Made by a program: the position numbers and the translations under genes. The notes below the pieces were generated by a model. The model saw only the letters and a program-made list of their open reading frames with translations, made no database searches and was not told the origin of the DNA. Below are positions 41,081-54,950 of a stretch of DNA of 64,000 nucleotides, piece after piece. The DNA comes from Cotesia glomerata (Eukaryota; Arthropoda; Insecta; Hymenoptera; Braconidae), in assembly GCF_020080835.1 (NCBI RefSeq), contig NC_058164.1, forward strand, positions 14,206,142 to 14,270,141, in the 5' to 3' direction. The stretch's first letter is position 1, and each line of letters opens with the position of its first letter.

Positions 41081-42568
41081 ATGCCAGATCAATTTCAAAC
41101 ATTGTCTACGGTGCAGAGGGGGGATACCTCAGTGCTGGCGAGGGAAGGCGTGCAAACGGGCCTGAACTCGTCGCTATCAAGCGACCGTTTAAACAGCGTA
41201 GTAGACCCCATGGCTCTGCTGTCTAGCAATGCTAGCAATGTTACAGGGAGTACGAAATCAGCCCAGATGGCAGAGAACGGACAGCTGAGCAACATTCCTC
41301 CAAAAAGTGGACCTTTTGCTCCTGTCACTAATCAAACCTATCGAGGAAGAATCAACTCTGTACCGACCGTTACAGGCCAACAGTCACCAATGGAGAGGCA
41401 CGGCATCAAGATCAAAGAATTAGCCAAGTTTATAAAAGACAAGAAGAATCTCGATCATGAGATTAGAAAATTGGTTACATCTATCACTACAGCATATAGG
41501 TTAGCCAACAAATCAACAGGCATGTCGGCCTCAACGACCCAAACAACTCCGAGTCTGACTAAAAAAACCACAGCCATCTTTGGTCACGCCTGAAAAATTA
41601 CCACAGCAAGGAAAGGACAATAACAAGAAAAGGTAGCTGTCCACGCCCAGCCCTTCTTCAATAATCGAGAAGCCACCACAGAAAAAGACAGCCCGGGAGG
41701 ACGTCTGGACTACAGTAGACCGAAATAGGAAGAAGAAGGAAAAAAAGCATGAAACAGCGGTTCCTCCTAATAAAGCTCAAAACCAGCCAAATAAGAAACC
41801 GAGGAAAAAGGTGCCTCTAAGAAACCGAGGAGAAAGAACACAAGAACTAAGGCTGTTCTTGTCCGAATAGTAGACGTCCAAACTTATGCCGATATCCTAA
41901 AGGAAATCAAGGCCAAGGTAAGCCCTGTCGAAACGGGCGTAGACATAAAGTCTATTAAAAAGACGAAACACGGAGGCGTTCTCCTTGAAATGGCTCGAAA
42001 GACCGAATACAGCAAGGCTTTCACCGATGCAGTAAGGTCAGCAACTGCAAACATCGGCACGGTCAAAACGCTAACACCAACAACAACGATCGAGATCCTC
42101 GACTTGGACGAAGTCTCTACCGAGAGCGAAGTCCGTGAAGCACTCAAACGTGAATTCACTGACAGCCTGGAAGTCAAACGGGTAAATTTGACAAAACCCA
42201 CACCACGAGGAAATCGGGTAGCCTCCTGCGAAGTAGACGAGGCCAGTGCGATTAAGGCCCTTGACAAAGCCCATATAATGATCGGTTGGGTGAACTGTCG
42301 TATACGCATAGTTGCAAAAGTAACCTGCTGTTTTAAATGTCTTAGTTTTGGACATCAAACATGCCAGTGTGCGGGACCAAACAGAAGTAGGTGCTGCTAC
42401 AAATGTGGCGGAGAGGACCACAAGAACGTAAACTGCACGGAGAAGCCAAAATGCTTCCTTTGTACTCCGGACAAAGATGCCCAGGATGGTCTATGCCATA
42501 TTTCTGGCACTGGAGCTTGCAGGGCATTCCGCACAGCACTTGCAGAAGCCAAGAGAGGACAGAAATGA
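41081..42568 (+). pseudogene. R1-clade LINE ORF1 (Gag-like, zinc knuckles), copy G
   Basis: Starts 'MPDQFQTLSTVQRGDTSV' at 41081. The N-terminal part is open to 41593; frame changes and stops follow in the basic linker (41590-41880). The C-terminal part is open again to 42568 with 'TYADILKEIKAKV' and an RNA-binding-like region. The three knuckles are 'CFKCLSFGHQTCQC', 'CCYKCGGEDHKNVNC' and 'CFLCTPDKDAQDGLC'. The stop TGA (42566-42568) overlaps the ORF2 ATG (42565), an ATGA junction suited to reinitiation. ORF1 proteins of R1-clade LINEs assemble on the RNA. Confidence 0.82.
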
Positions 42569-43889
42569 CACGCATACTACAAAGCAATCTGAATAGGTGC
42601 GCCTTGGCGCAAAACCTGCCGCGCCAGCGTGTCTTTGAAAATAAAATCGACGTCTGCTTTATCTGCGAGCAATATCTAAACATCGAAGGTAAAACATGGT
42701 TCGCAGACGAAACTGGCACGGCCACAATTTGGATTGTGAACACAAAGAACGTTACCGTCAACAACAACGGAAGTGGAGCAGATTTTGTCTGGATTCAAAC
42801 ACCCACAACCTGCTTCATGAACGTCTATATCTCACCTAACGAAGGGATTAGTGTGTTCCAACAGAAACTGGCAAATATAAAAGATGCGGTCACTAAGTTC
42901 AACGGCGAAGTCATCGTAGCCGGAGACTTCAACGCTAAATCGGCTAAGTGGGGCGCTGCTTTATCCGACACCAGAGGTTACAAGGTCACTGACGTCGTGG
43001 CTAGACTCGACCTCATAGTGTTGAACACCGGGAGCACTACGACCTTTAGAAGACGAGGGTACCAAGAGTCCATCCTCGGCATTTCGTTGGCGACTCCAAG
43101 GACTGCCAACATGATCGAAGACTGGACTGTATCCGAAGAATAAGGGAGACGTCGCAACGACATTGACCGTGCTGGAGGTTTTGCCACCAGCCAGAATGGC
43201 TTTCGGAAAGGACGTTCAACAGTCGGCGCGATCCAGACAGTCGTAGGAACAGCGAGAGAAGCATGGACTGGTAGCCTCAAAGCTCTTAAAGTATACATTA
43301 TTCTCACGCTAGATGTCAAAAACGCGTTTAACAGCGTGAATTGGGGAAATATCCTAGACGCCCTGGAACACAAATTTGACGCAAAGCCAGAGAATTTGAC
43401 ACTAATCGACAACTACCTTGAAGAAAGAAAGCTAATAGCGGAAACTACAGAAGGACCACAAGAATACGCCATAACCAGGGCCAAAGAGATCGTGTTTTAA
43501 GGTTAGCGGTAAATTTTAGGATCGGTAATACTACCACAGAAATATATTCAGATCGTACACAATTTTAGATATGACTTGGTATACTAGATTGAAGTTGCTG
43601 ACTGAATCCGGAACACGGAATTGGACCGTAGAATATTTGAAATGAAGTTCTCAAAAGTGTAAGATATAGTGCTCTAGCATCGATATAAACTACCCGTAAA
43701 AGTGAATATTCAAAGTAATCAATGAGCGGATATCAACTAATAGAGAACATAAGCCATTAAATATGAATATAATATAGAGTCGTCTAAGCATGAATGACTC
43801 GTACGCAGAGTAAAATTAAAAATATTTTCAGAAAAAATTCCAGAACTATGGGAAGGATAATTCTCATTCTAGTATGCAGTATAAAATGA

Positions 43890-44235
43890 CATGATATTTT
43901 TAGGGTTAAGATCGCAAAAATTTTAAGGTCAACACCCGTATCTCTATGTAGAACTAAAATCGGAATTTAGATTAAAATCCAGTACTAAATGAAAGAAAAT
44001 TTCCAGATCAAAATGCAATATTTCAATCAGGAATTTTTTTAGGGTTAAGATCACTAGGACAGGACTTAAACCAGTATGAAAAAATAAAATTCACAGTTTT
44101 TTTACGGTTAAGTTCCAGGAATTTCCGACAAATACTGGGACCAAAATGCAGGATGGAACTCAGTATTTTTTTAGGGTTGAGATTTAGGAAAATATCTATA
44201 TATGTAGAATAAAAATCAGCATATTTTTAGGATTA
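43890..44235 (+). repeat. Degenerate tandem blocks (TTTTTAGGGTTAAGATC-like)
   Basis: Five related blocks near 43903, 44036, 44097, 44168 and 44215 share the core ttttagggttaagatc, spaced by about 50-130 bases. No function is assigned. Confidence 0.45.
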
Positions 44236-44264
44236 AAATCCAGTATAGTTAATGGACAATTTTT

Positions 44265-45360
<1,096 letters not shown>

Positions 45361-45374
45361 ATTTTTTTTTTTAA

Positions 45375-45720
45375 TTTTCATTGAATTTGTTGTAAAATTT
45401 TGTCTTGAAATTTGTCTTCAATTTTGTCTTAAAATTTTTATTGAATTCTGTCTTGAATTTTGACTTTAAATTTTTATTGAATTTTGTCTTAAAATTTTTA
45501 TTGAATTTTGTCTTAAAATTTTTATTGAATTTTATCTTAAAATTTTTATCGAATTTCGTCTTAAAATTGTTATTGAATTTTGTCTTAAAATTTTTATTGA
45601 ATTTTGTCTTAAAATTTTTATTGAATTTTGTCTTAAAATTTTTATTTAATTTTGTTTTAAAATTTTTATTGAATTTTGTCTTTAAATTTTTATTTAATTT
45701 GGTTTTTAGATTTGTCTGAA
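45375..45720 (+). repeat. 24-bp minisatellite, about 14 copies
   Basis: Units of the type TTGAATTTTGTCTTAAAATT plus TTTA are repeated with few changes. Because the unit is a multiple of three and lacks stops, both strands show long spurious open frames (8-residue repeats on each). Confidence 0.85.
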
Positions 45721-48687
45721 ATTTTGTATGGGACTTTGGTGAATTATTTAGCGAGACGTTTTGCAAGACACTGAACGAGATATTCAGCCCGATACTGAGG
45801 AAGATATTCTCCAAAAGATATGGAGCGGAATTTATGTAGGAATATTAATTTTCCTTGTAACTTCCCGCTAATTTTATACTTCTACGCTCAAAACTCTACT
45901 CAAAACGACGTTTTTGAGCTCTTGGAGCTCAAAAATATGAATTTTTGTTATTTTGATATCTCCGAGCTCAAAAAGGAAGCTATTCTATGCTTTTGAGCTC
46001 TTCAAGCTCAAGAGTCTGATAACAGTTTATCACGAAACGATTTTTTAAATTTTCAACTTGCCATGACTTTTAGATGAATCAACCTATTTTTACGCGGTTG
46101 GCCCTTATGGATTCCGGATGCAATAAGAGTGTATAACGGGCGTACTCGCCTCTATGACATCTTTAGCGTGATATTAAATTGGCTTATACACTTGAAGAAC
46201 AGGAACTTTTAGAGTAAAATTATACAGAAAAAAAGGTTTACTTGAAAATATTTTTCTTCTTAATTATTTTCTTAAGCGAAAAAAAAATTTTTTTTGACAC
46301 AATAAATTTCAATTATTCCAACAAAATTAATTCTCTTGCTTTAAGAAATACGTATCTTGATCCAAGAAAAGTTATTTGAGTCAAGAAAATCTTATTGTTT
46401 TGAGAAAATTCAGTCTCTTGCTCCAAAAAATTTAGTTCTTAATAGAAGTAATTTTTCTTGTCTTGAGAAAATTTCTCTCTTGCTCCAAAAAATTAAATAT
46501 CTCGATCGAACTAAATATTCATTAATATATTTATTGATTGACATGTCAAATGGAAAGATCAAATAATGGCACGCTAAAATAATATAAGATGGGTATCAAA
46601 TATTTAAAAGAAAAATTGTCTCAAGGTAAGAAAATTTTTTTATCAGCTGAAGTACGTAGCGCTGTTTCCCTAAAGTATCTTCCTTAAAGTATGATGATTT
46701 GAATTAAGAAAAAATGACTTTCACCAAAAATAGAATTTCAAGAAAAATTTTTACTTCGGCCAACACAACTTCGGTCTTCCTTTAGGCACCCGAAAATTTT
46801 CTAGTCAAAAATTTTTTTGAGCCAAAAAGAAAGTCTTCAAATGCATATAAAATATTTTTTTTTTTTAATTTAACATTTTTAACAATTTGTGAAATTAAAG
46901 TTTTCCTAAAATCACATTATTTTATGATAATTTTCATCTGTTGAGTTTGTTTTATATTTAATTTAAGCTGGATACATTTATGTAGCAATAAATGTTGTCC
47001 TTAACGATAAGCGCTGAGGTTAGTGGTTCAGATTTAAACATTTTTCGCCGATCGGATTACTAGTTGTGCAGAAAACGCTTGTTAATAGTAAAGGTAATTG
47101 AATATTACACAAATATTTTATTTTGTTGCTGGTGCACTCTATCTCACACTTTTAAGGACTCAGTTTCAAATATTTGAGGTCCGATTCCGTGTTCCGCATT
47201 CAGTCAGCATTTTCAGTCTAGTATACAAAGTCATATCTGAAATTGTGTACGATCTGAACATATTTCTGTGAGAGTATTACCGATCCTAAAATTTACCGCT
47301 AACCTTAAAACACGAACTCTTTGGCCCATAACGGCTGGCGTGCCGCAAGGCTCAATAATAGGGCCCGATTTATGGAACGCCGACTATGACAAGCTTCTTA
47401 AGATTCTGTTACCAAAGCAAGTAGAGTTAACGGGCTTCGCAGACGACGTCGCGGCCACGATAATAGTAGACAGCATAGCGGAGGCCGAATTACTAGTTTG
47501 GGAAACCATTGATGCCGTCGAGACCTGGCTTGATAAACACTACCTGAAACTCGCCAAGCATAAAACCAAGATGGTTGTTCTGACACGTCAAAAATGGTTC
47601 CCAAAACCATTCGCTGTGGACATGGAAGGAACAACACTGACGTTAACAAGGGTCCTGCGCTATCTAGGGGTAATGATAGACGAGAAACTATCTTTCCGCG
47701 AACACCTTGACAGTGCATGCAAGAAAGCCAGCAAGACGGTGTCTAGCCTAGCAAAAATCATGACCAACACTATGGGACCAAGAACCAAAAAGACAAAAGT
47801 TCTTCTAGAAGTAGTCCACTCGGTACCGCTTCATGGAGCAGAAATATGGGCAGGCATATTGAAACAGAAAACCTACCGACGAAAAATAGCGGTAAGGTGC
47901 TCTCAGGGGTGCCTGCGCTTATCGAACGGTTTCCGAGGCGGCTATATTGGTCATTGCAGGAGCCGCACCCATCGACCTACTCGCGTTTGAGAGAGCGAAA
48001 CTCTATGACGCTAAAAACAGTGACGAAAACATGAAGGATGCAAGAACGAGGATAAAGTCGGAAACGCAACAAGAGTGGCAGGATTGATGGACATCGGGAG
48101 AGACGGGCAGATGGACGGCATGCCTGATCCCAAACATTGATCTGGCTTTCTCAGGAATACGGAGAATCCGACTTTTTCTTGACCCAGCTATTGACGGGAC
48201 ATGGTCAGTTCAATGCCTTTTTTTTAAGATGGGACTGCACAGCACACCAACGTGCAAATACTGCCCAGACAAAATTGACAACGTCGAGCACACGTTCTTT
48301 AAGTGTGACCGGTGGAAGGACTACAAAAGTAGTACTGATGAAACTATTGGCACTACGCTCTCTCCTGAGAGCTTAGTAACCTGCATGATCAAAAAAAAGA
48401 TAACTGGTCAGCTGTCGCAGCCTATGCGCAGCGTCTTTTGAAGGAAAAAATCGCAGAAAGTGACTAGTAACTAGGAGCAACCGTCGTGAGACGCAACACG
48501 GACTGGATTGAAGTAATGATAACGCGGTCCCGATCCAGTCTTCTCCGTAACATCTATGGGGAAAGAGAGAGGAGGATGTTTAGTCGGTATTGTTGTTAAT
48601 AATATTGACTTCCGAGTCCGACATACCCAGGACAAACATCTCGTCCTGGTATATTTAAATGTATTTGAGCTCCTCTGTAAAAAAAAA

Positions 48688-48704
<17 letters not shown>

Positions 48705-48718
<14 letters not shown>

Positions 48719-48882
48719 CACATTCATACCGACATAGTGACACCCTCGCGGGGATAGTCAGGGAAGCTTCCTGTAACCTTCAAACGTCGAGATCTGATGA
48801 AAACTCAATTTTTACAAAACAGGGTAAAACCAATAACTTCCCGATTTTTGAAAATCTTCGATTTTCTTAGGGGAAAGTTGAA
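48705..48882 (+). repeat. Interspersed repeat, right part, with (CA)n
   Basis: (CA)n right after the LINE poly(A), then 'gggatagtcagggaagcttc', 'cgtcgagatctgatgaaaac' and the terminal hairpin (48835-48880). Together with 36437-36896 it makes one copy of the family. Confidence 0.75.
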
Positions 48883-49165
48883 AATTATTTATTCTACATA
48901 TTTCTAAATACGTTAATAATGTTACGTAACAAGTTTTGATAAGAGGGGGGTAGCTTCCAGATTGTTACGATGAGTTACGGTGGGGTAGGAGGCGTAAAAA
49001 AATTGCAAAAAAAAACATTACGTAATATTTGAACGCTCCCTCATTAAATTGTTTGAATTAATTTATATTAAAATAAAGAATTCCTACGAATATTGAAGAG
49101 TAAAATTATAAAAAAATTTTATCATTATTTTGACTCATTAGTCACGCTCGAACTTCCTTAAGTAT
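48883..49165. other. AT-rich stretch, nothing recognised
   Basis: Short intervening sequence between two copies of the interspersed repeat; no feature seen. Confidence 0.4.
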
Positions 49166-49672
<507 letters not shown>

Positions 49673-51235
49673 AAACTATAATTTCAAAATTCTCAAATGT
49701 CGATAACTTTTGATTGCTTCGTTTAAATTCAATTCAAGTAACGTCATTCAACCTTGTAATTTAAGCAAGAAAAGTTGTCTATTAAGTCTTTAGTTGATAA
49801 GATATATATTTTAACATTTAAAGAATAAACTTGAAAAATGTTTTTCGGTTTTTATTTTTTGAGTATCTGCAAACCGCTTCGCAATCGGTTAAGCTCATGA
49901 AAGTCATAAAAGGCTTACACACACCGACACATACGTACGGATGCGTGCAAACCCCACAGATACATACATGAGGAATTTATAACATAATGTTAACGATTAT
50001 GAATATGAAATCACCATTTTCGTTAAATTTATGTAATATTGACAGAAAACTCTTTGTCATCACCGTTTTTTGGGTACTTTACTGTGACGTTAATGTAATC
50101 GATTATAATTGCCCGCATTATTTTGCGATTGTTTAATACTTACAGGAGAGATAAAATGTACTTGACTATCCATTGAAAAAAAATCTAAACACTATACGTT
50201 TAAATCTCACTTTACGTGTTAAGTTAATTTAGTTGGTTTCGTTTTGAAAAAGTCGTAAACTCTGTCTTTAAATGTCAACTAGACACACATACACATTTAT
50301 ATATTTTCATGTGTACACACATACATTTATTTATATATATGTCATAATTATTATATTATTTATGTATACATATTTAGCAGAACAATAGTTTACTGTCAGT
50401 GAAACCTATAAATTTTCAGCAAAACACTAAAAAATAGTTAAAAACACATCAGCCTGTAGCAAAGTCGACTAAATATGGCTTAACTAAATTTTTTTTTTCT
50501 ACTTAATCTATCGTTCAAAGCTTCTTTTGAATAAGTAAAACCAAATAAAGCCGATACTACGGAATAATGTACATCGAATATTTCTACTCGAATTTTCAAA
50601 ACTCACTATTTTCTTCGAAGAAAACTTAAATTTTGAAGTATTTAAATTTTAGATATCAAGTCTCCAAACGATATTGAAATTTAACGTAATATATATTATG
50701 CAAACACGCATTAAACGTTATTTTCACAGTATACATGAATCTGTTACTGGGTCATCGTCAGTTAAACACTAAGCTATTAAGACAGAAATAGATCATGAAA
50801 TTTATATTTGGAATATCAAAAAAGATTTTGTTTGCATCAATAATTAAATTTCGAAAAGTTTTTCTTATCACTGCAGAATACTTTTCCAAAGTTGTAGTTT
50901 GATTTTAATTTCAGAATTCTATTTCAAAGCTAGAAATTTGACCATCAAAATCATGAAAATAAAAAAAAGATGATTCAAAATGCCTGCAAAACTAGAAACA
51001 TTTCAATCTTTGACAAATATAATGACTGGACGATGATTTCTATTGGTACTTTAACCTAAAACAGACATAGAAATTGTGAAAACTAGGGACAAATCATTTT
51101 TTTTTTATTTGTTGATAGAAACGTACGTAAAATCTAACCCTACTCGGAAAGAAAAATATATTTTAAATAACTATGGTATAACAGTAGTGATTTTCTATCG
51201 TCCAAATGGCTCTACTAAATAAATAAATAAAATTA
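49673..51235. other. 1.5 kb without recognisable features
   Basis: AT-rich DNA with short dispersed CA/TA runs. I see no ORF with motifs, no RNA gene, and no terminal repeats. Confidence 0.5.
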
Positions 51236-51239
51236 AATT

Positions 51240-51890
51240 AAATAAATAAATGGAATAATTATTGAACGGACGCCACCAGAATTTTATAACTCGGTTCCTG
51301 GAACCGGAAGAGCAATAGCCTTAATCTACAGGGTAGAGAGAGTGGAGGATAGGCTGTGAAAATATAAAACAATTAATTATAACAAGAATATCGATATTTA
51401 TTAACAAATTATTATCTTCTCGCACATACTCACACTATAACTTATCATATCTCCTAACTAACACTCTATAAAATATTTTCCCGATAAAGAGACCAATCAT
51501 CGATCAGGGTCGTTTACCTGAAGTACAGTAACGAAACATATACTTGGGACTGATTATATACCACTAAACTTTACTTTAACCAAAGACCACTTACCAATTA
51601 CTCTAATGAAGCGACGAATATTAGAAACCGTTTGCTCTAATGCAGAGACGAAACACATATCAGAGACTAATTAGCTAACAGTAAGTCCCAATACAGTGAC
51701 GAAACATGTATCGGAGACTTCTACAGCACACTCTCATCCTGACTCATAACCCGTTCAAATTTACACACACAACCCACATATGGTCCACCGTTAAATCTCC
51801 GTAAACAAAATCTCCCCGACTCAATCTCCCCGACTCAATCTCCCCACGACAAAATCTTCCTGATAAAATCTCCTCAGACAAAATCTTTTC
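51240..51890 (-). repeat. Diverged LTR fragment related to the Gypsy 1 / solo LTR family
   Basis: On the minus strand the block 'ccactctctctaccctgtag', 'ggttccaggaacc' and 'ctggtggcg' matches the 3' part of the LTRs at 26181 and 55418. Beyond it lie degenerate direct repeats (around 'gagacgaaacacatat', 51540-51720) and short repeats (aatctccccgactc, 51820-51880). The remaining LTR is not identified. Confidence 0.6.
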
Positions 51891-52202
51891 CTATAAATCT
51901 TACATATTGCAATAAAATTGCTATCCCAGCAAACGGGGTCGGATTGAGTCGGATTCAACATCCTATCCGCTTTATCACGATTCAATCCAATTTCTGAAAT
52001 CTTCGGTTTTCAATCCGTCTTAATACGTTTCAATTCGATCCGTCAGTGTTCGATAACTATAGTAAAAATTTTACCAACTTCTAAAAGTTCTTCTATACCG
52101 GCAACTAAATTAACATTTTCTACTTTATTCAACGACACTGATAATACAGTTAGATGTTATTATTATTGAAAAGTAAATTTTCTTATAAATAATATATATT
52201 AA

Positions 52203-52496
52203 TTTTTTTTTTTTTTTTTTATTGTATTTATTTACAAGTCGCTTTGTGACATCTAGGTCATTAGCGACTACATGAAAGGACAAAATTTACATTAATTGGA
52301 ACAAAGATATATTCTTGAGGAAAGAGATAACTTTCTTACATCCATTTTGGTCCATTAAAGTTCCTGTGAGCTCGTTCGGTAGACCGGCTCGTATTCTGTC
52401 TTGTTCGTATTGGTTGCACTCGATCATTAGATGTTTGACGGTAAATGGGGCATTGCATCTTTGGCAGATGGTGTGGGGCTCTTTTGAGCCTTTATA
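52203..52496 (-). pseudogene. LINE 3' end: ORF2 C-terminal zinc-binding region and poly(A)
   Basis: The minus strand encodes 'ICQRCNAPFTVKHLMIECNQ', the C-x2-C-x7-H-x4-C motif found at the C-terminus of R1/I/Jockey-group ORF2. About 20 A residues follow on that strand (seen as T, 52203-52222). It is 5'-truncated exactly at the join to a U6 snRNA fragment. Confidence 0.7.
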
Positions 52497-52557
52497 GATT
52501 AGCATGGCCCCTGCGCAAGGATGACACGCAAAATCGTGAAGCGTTCCACATTTTTAC
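52497..52557 (+). ncRNA. U6 snRNA 3'-part pseudogene
   Basis: 'gattagcatggcccctgcgc', 'aaggatgacacgcaaa' and 'cgtgaagcgttccacatttt' match, by memory, the 3' 60 nucleotides of insect U6 snRNA including the terminal T run. The 5' half with the ACAGAGA box is missing, so it is a pseudogene. It joins the LINE tail head to head and the SINE end tail to tail. Confidence 0.8.
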
Positions 52558-53036
52558 AAACATAAATAATGCTGTGAAGCGGGAAAGAATAGGAGTTACG
52601 GTAATTATTACATGAAGCGTTCCACATTCACGTAACAGGATATTGGTAGGAAAGGATTGAGAAAGGAATGTGGAGAGGGTCATCTTAATGTGAGTTTATA
52701 GAATATGCGAGAAAAAATTATTAGATAGCTCGGACTGGGATTCGAACCCAGAACCTTCCGAAGACATGTCGGCTACTCTACCATTTGAGCTATCCGGTCT
52801 ATACTAAATTTCCTTTCGCTTATTCTATATACATTAAGCCACACCATCCATCTTACGGTAAGCATTTTTACAAACATAAATAATGCTGTGAAGCGGGAAA
52901 GAATAGGAGTTACGGTAATTATTACATGAAGCGTTCCACATTCACGTAACAGGATATTGGTAGGAAAGGATTGAGAAAGGAATGTGGAGAGGGTCATCTT
53001 AATGTGAGTTTATAGAATATGCGAGAAAAAATTATA
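52558..53036 (-). repeat. tRNA-bearing SINE-like repeat, partial dimer
   Basis: Same family as 15545-15988 in the opposite orientation: body (52558-52680), spacer, tRNA-like (52728-52799), spacer, body (52866-53000), with about 310 bases between equivalent points. The common SINE end abuts the U6 T run. Confidence 0.78.
52728..52799 (-). tRNA. tRNA-like sequence within SINE
   Basis: Identical by eye to the sequence at 15743-15814, with a perfect T arm, the TGT anticodon position and A at position 33. It is a repeat component rather than a dedicated tRNA gene. Confidence 0.6.
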
Positions 53037-53570
53037 TTAATTATGTATTTAAATATTACAAAATAATTTTAATTATTTAAAAATTTTATGATACTAAAAT
53101 TAGCCGACGTTTATAATTTTTTTGTCTATTTTTGGTTCATGAAATTAGACCAAAAAAAATTTTTTTTTACATTGCATTTACAGTTTTTCTAATTTTTTAT
53201 GAATGAAAATTAAAAAAAAAATTTTTTTCAATAATTTTTTCAATAAAAAAAATTGCAAAAATTTGTAGATGTCAAATAATTAAATTTTAATAAATGTTTT
53301 TATTCAGGGTCCTATTTAAATCATTACAGTAAAATGTTATTTAAAATATTCAATTTATTAATAGATAATTTTTATTAATAATAATACACACTTTGTTCAT
53401 AACTATACAATTAAAAGTAACTTATTATAAATATAAACTAGACAAAAAATGTCTGCGGCAAGTAAATAAATAAATACAATCATTTCATTATATTCTACAG
53501 TTATAATTATGTTACATTTTTACTATACAATTTAAATAATTAATTAACGTTATTTTAAACGTTGAAATAA

Positions 53571-54257
53571 TTAATTAACGTTATAATTACTAGGTTGTAA
53601 TGTTATAAAATCAACATTTTCACCTTTAATATAAATGATTTTTCTAAGAACGTTCTCTAAAGACATTGGTACGGCATTAGTTCGTTGTACTTTTACTTTC
53701 CATAAATAAGTCATGTTTATACCGTTAATATTTATTTGTTCAGCGTCTATTAATTTGACAGTTAATAAATTTTTATTATCGCTAAAAAATATTTCTTGAA
53801 TTCGAGCGAATTCACCGCTTTTAAGTTGTATATAACTATCATCCCATTTGATGCTTTTTTTATAGAACATAGTTGTGTAGATAATTTTTTTATAAACACA
53901 TTTATTATAATATTTTTTATTTAAAGTACTTTTTGATGATACGCAGTCGGCTTGATTATAAAGTACACCATTACACATAGTACCCGTTAAAGACTCTTCA
54001 GTAGTAGAAAAAAGATTTTCACAAAAGGTTTTCACATTTCTATTTGTTATTTTAATATTTTCATCGAATTCCGTTTTCAAACTGTTTATATTAATCGATT
54101 TTTTAACAATTTGAAAGTCAACACCTTTAGGACCATTGACAAGCATTTTCAAAAAATGAATATTACCTTCGTGAGGGTATGTATAATTTGTCCATAAAGG
54201 GCCACTTTTACGCACCGAATCAACCGCATGCAATAGCAGGTGTACGTTTATTTCCAT
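53571..54257 (-). CDS. CACTA/EnSpm-type transposase C-terminal (DUF4218-like) protein
   Basis: A 228-codon uninterrupted ORF from ATG ('MEINVHLLLHAVDSVRKSGP'). The start 'NVHLLLHAVDSVRKSGPLW' followed by 'HEGNIHFLKMLVNGPKG' is the pattern of the DUF4218 region that follows Tnp2-type transposases in CACTA elements and their animal relatives. The remainder is Asn/Ile/Lys-rich with 'CVYKKIIYTTMFYKKSI' and no recognised domain. The catalytic transposase domain is not present nearby. It may be the last exon of a transposase or a retained fragment. Confidence 0.55.
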   Translation of the reverse strand: MEINVHLLLHAVDSVRKSGPLWTNYTYPHEGNIHFLKMLVNGPKGVDFQIVKKSININSLKTEFDENIKITNRNVKTFCENLFSTTEESLTGTMCNGVLYNQADCVSSKSTLNKKYYNKCVYKKIIYTTMFYKKSIKWDDSYIQLKSGEFARIQEIFFSDNKNLLTVKLIDAEQININGINMTYLWKVKVQRTNAVPMSLENVLRKIIYIKGENVDFITLQPSNYNVN

Positions 54258-54357
54258 TATTTAAAAAATTTTTTTTTCCATAAATTATGATTTCATTTCT
54301 GCTATCTCCAAATGCATAATTGTCTAATATGAATCTATACATATGAAATACACAATA

Positions 54358-54750
54358 CCCCCATGAAAAAAAAATTTTATAAATATATGTTCCGAAATAT
54401 ATAAAAATATTTTTTTAATATATTATAAATCTTTAAAAAATATATAAATTATGTATAGTAAATATATTTTTAATAACTAACTTTTGGCCGATTTCCATAT
54501 ATATTTTATACATTTAAAATATATTTTAGATACGTTAAAAATATATTTTTTTATATTTCAGCTATATTTTTTTTATGTATTTTAAAATATATCTAAAATA
54601 TATGTAAAAATCGGCGAAAAGTTAGTTATTATAAAAAATTTTTTTTTGCATATTTTTTATATATTTATATATTGTTTATACATTTCATTTTTAATATATT
54701 TTAAATATGTTTTTTACATATTTCAAAATATATATATTTTTTTTATGGGG
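54358..54750. mobile_element. Palindromic AT-rich MITE, about 393 bp
   Basis: It begins CCCCCATGAAAAAAAA and ends TTTTTTTTATGGGG, and the halves are inverted copies of each other. The inner arms 'aactaacttttggccgattt' and 'aatcggcgaaaagttagtta' mirror at 54474 and 54612. It is non-coding. The target duplication is unclear. Confidence 0.65.
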
Positions 54751-54950
54751 AAATTACTGCAGCTCCGATTATCATTTAAATTCTACTTTAACCACGGATG
54801 ATAAATGAGCCGACTAAGTCGGTAAATTGAACTCTGCCTCGAATTTACTCTATCCGATTCAATGCATTTTAGCACGAAACACTGTGTTCAAAAATCGCAT
54901 TAAATCGGGTTAGTTCGCATTGAATTTCAATCCGACTTCGATTGCTGGGA

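Larger units (their letters stand above)
51924..54950. mobile_element. Candidate DNA transposon with TCCCAGCAA inverted ends, CACTA-type ORF inside
   Basis: The left end 'TCCCAGCAAACGGGGTCGGA' and the reversed right end 'TCCCAGCAATCGAAGTCGGA' match. Both are followed by further related sequence (gattgag, gattgaa). It contains a CACTA/DUF4218-type ORF (53571-54257) and nested insertions. I cannot see a convincing target duplication, and the ends are not the classical CACTA. It is therefore a candidate only. Confidence 0.5.

Noticed and set aside
43890..44235. Interstitial telomere-like TTAGG repeats
   Set aside because: Only isolated TTTTAGGGTT cores in longer degenerate blocks, not tandem pentamers.
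45371..45814. 147-codon Lys/Asn/Phe-repeat ORF
   Set aside because: It is produced entirely by the 24-bp minisatellite; no start context, no flanking coding sequence, and the opposite strand is equally open.
49673..51235. Possible gene or regulatory region
   Set aside because: No ORF, splice pattern, RNA motif or repeat end could be supported; left as unrecognised.
53571..54257. Host protein-coding gene
   Set aside because: The N-terminal motif fits a CACTA-associated domain and the ORF lies within a transposon-like unit; domestication remains possible but is not shown.
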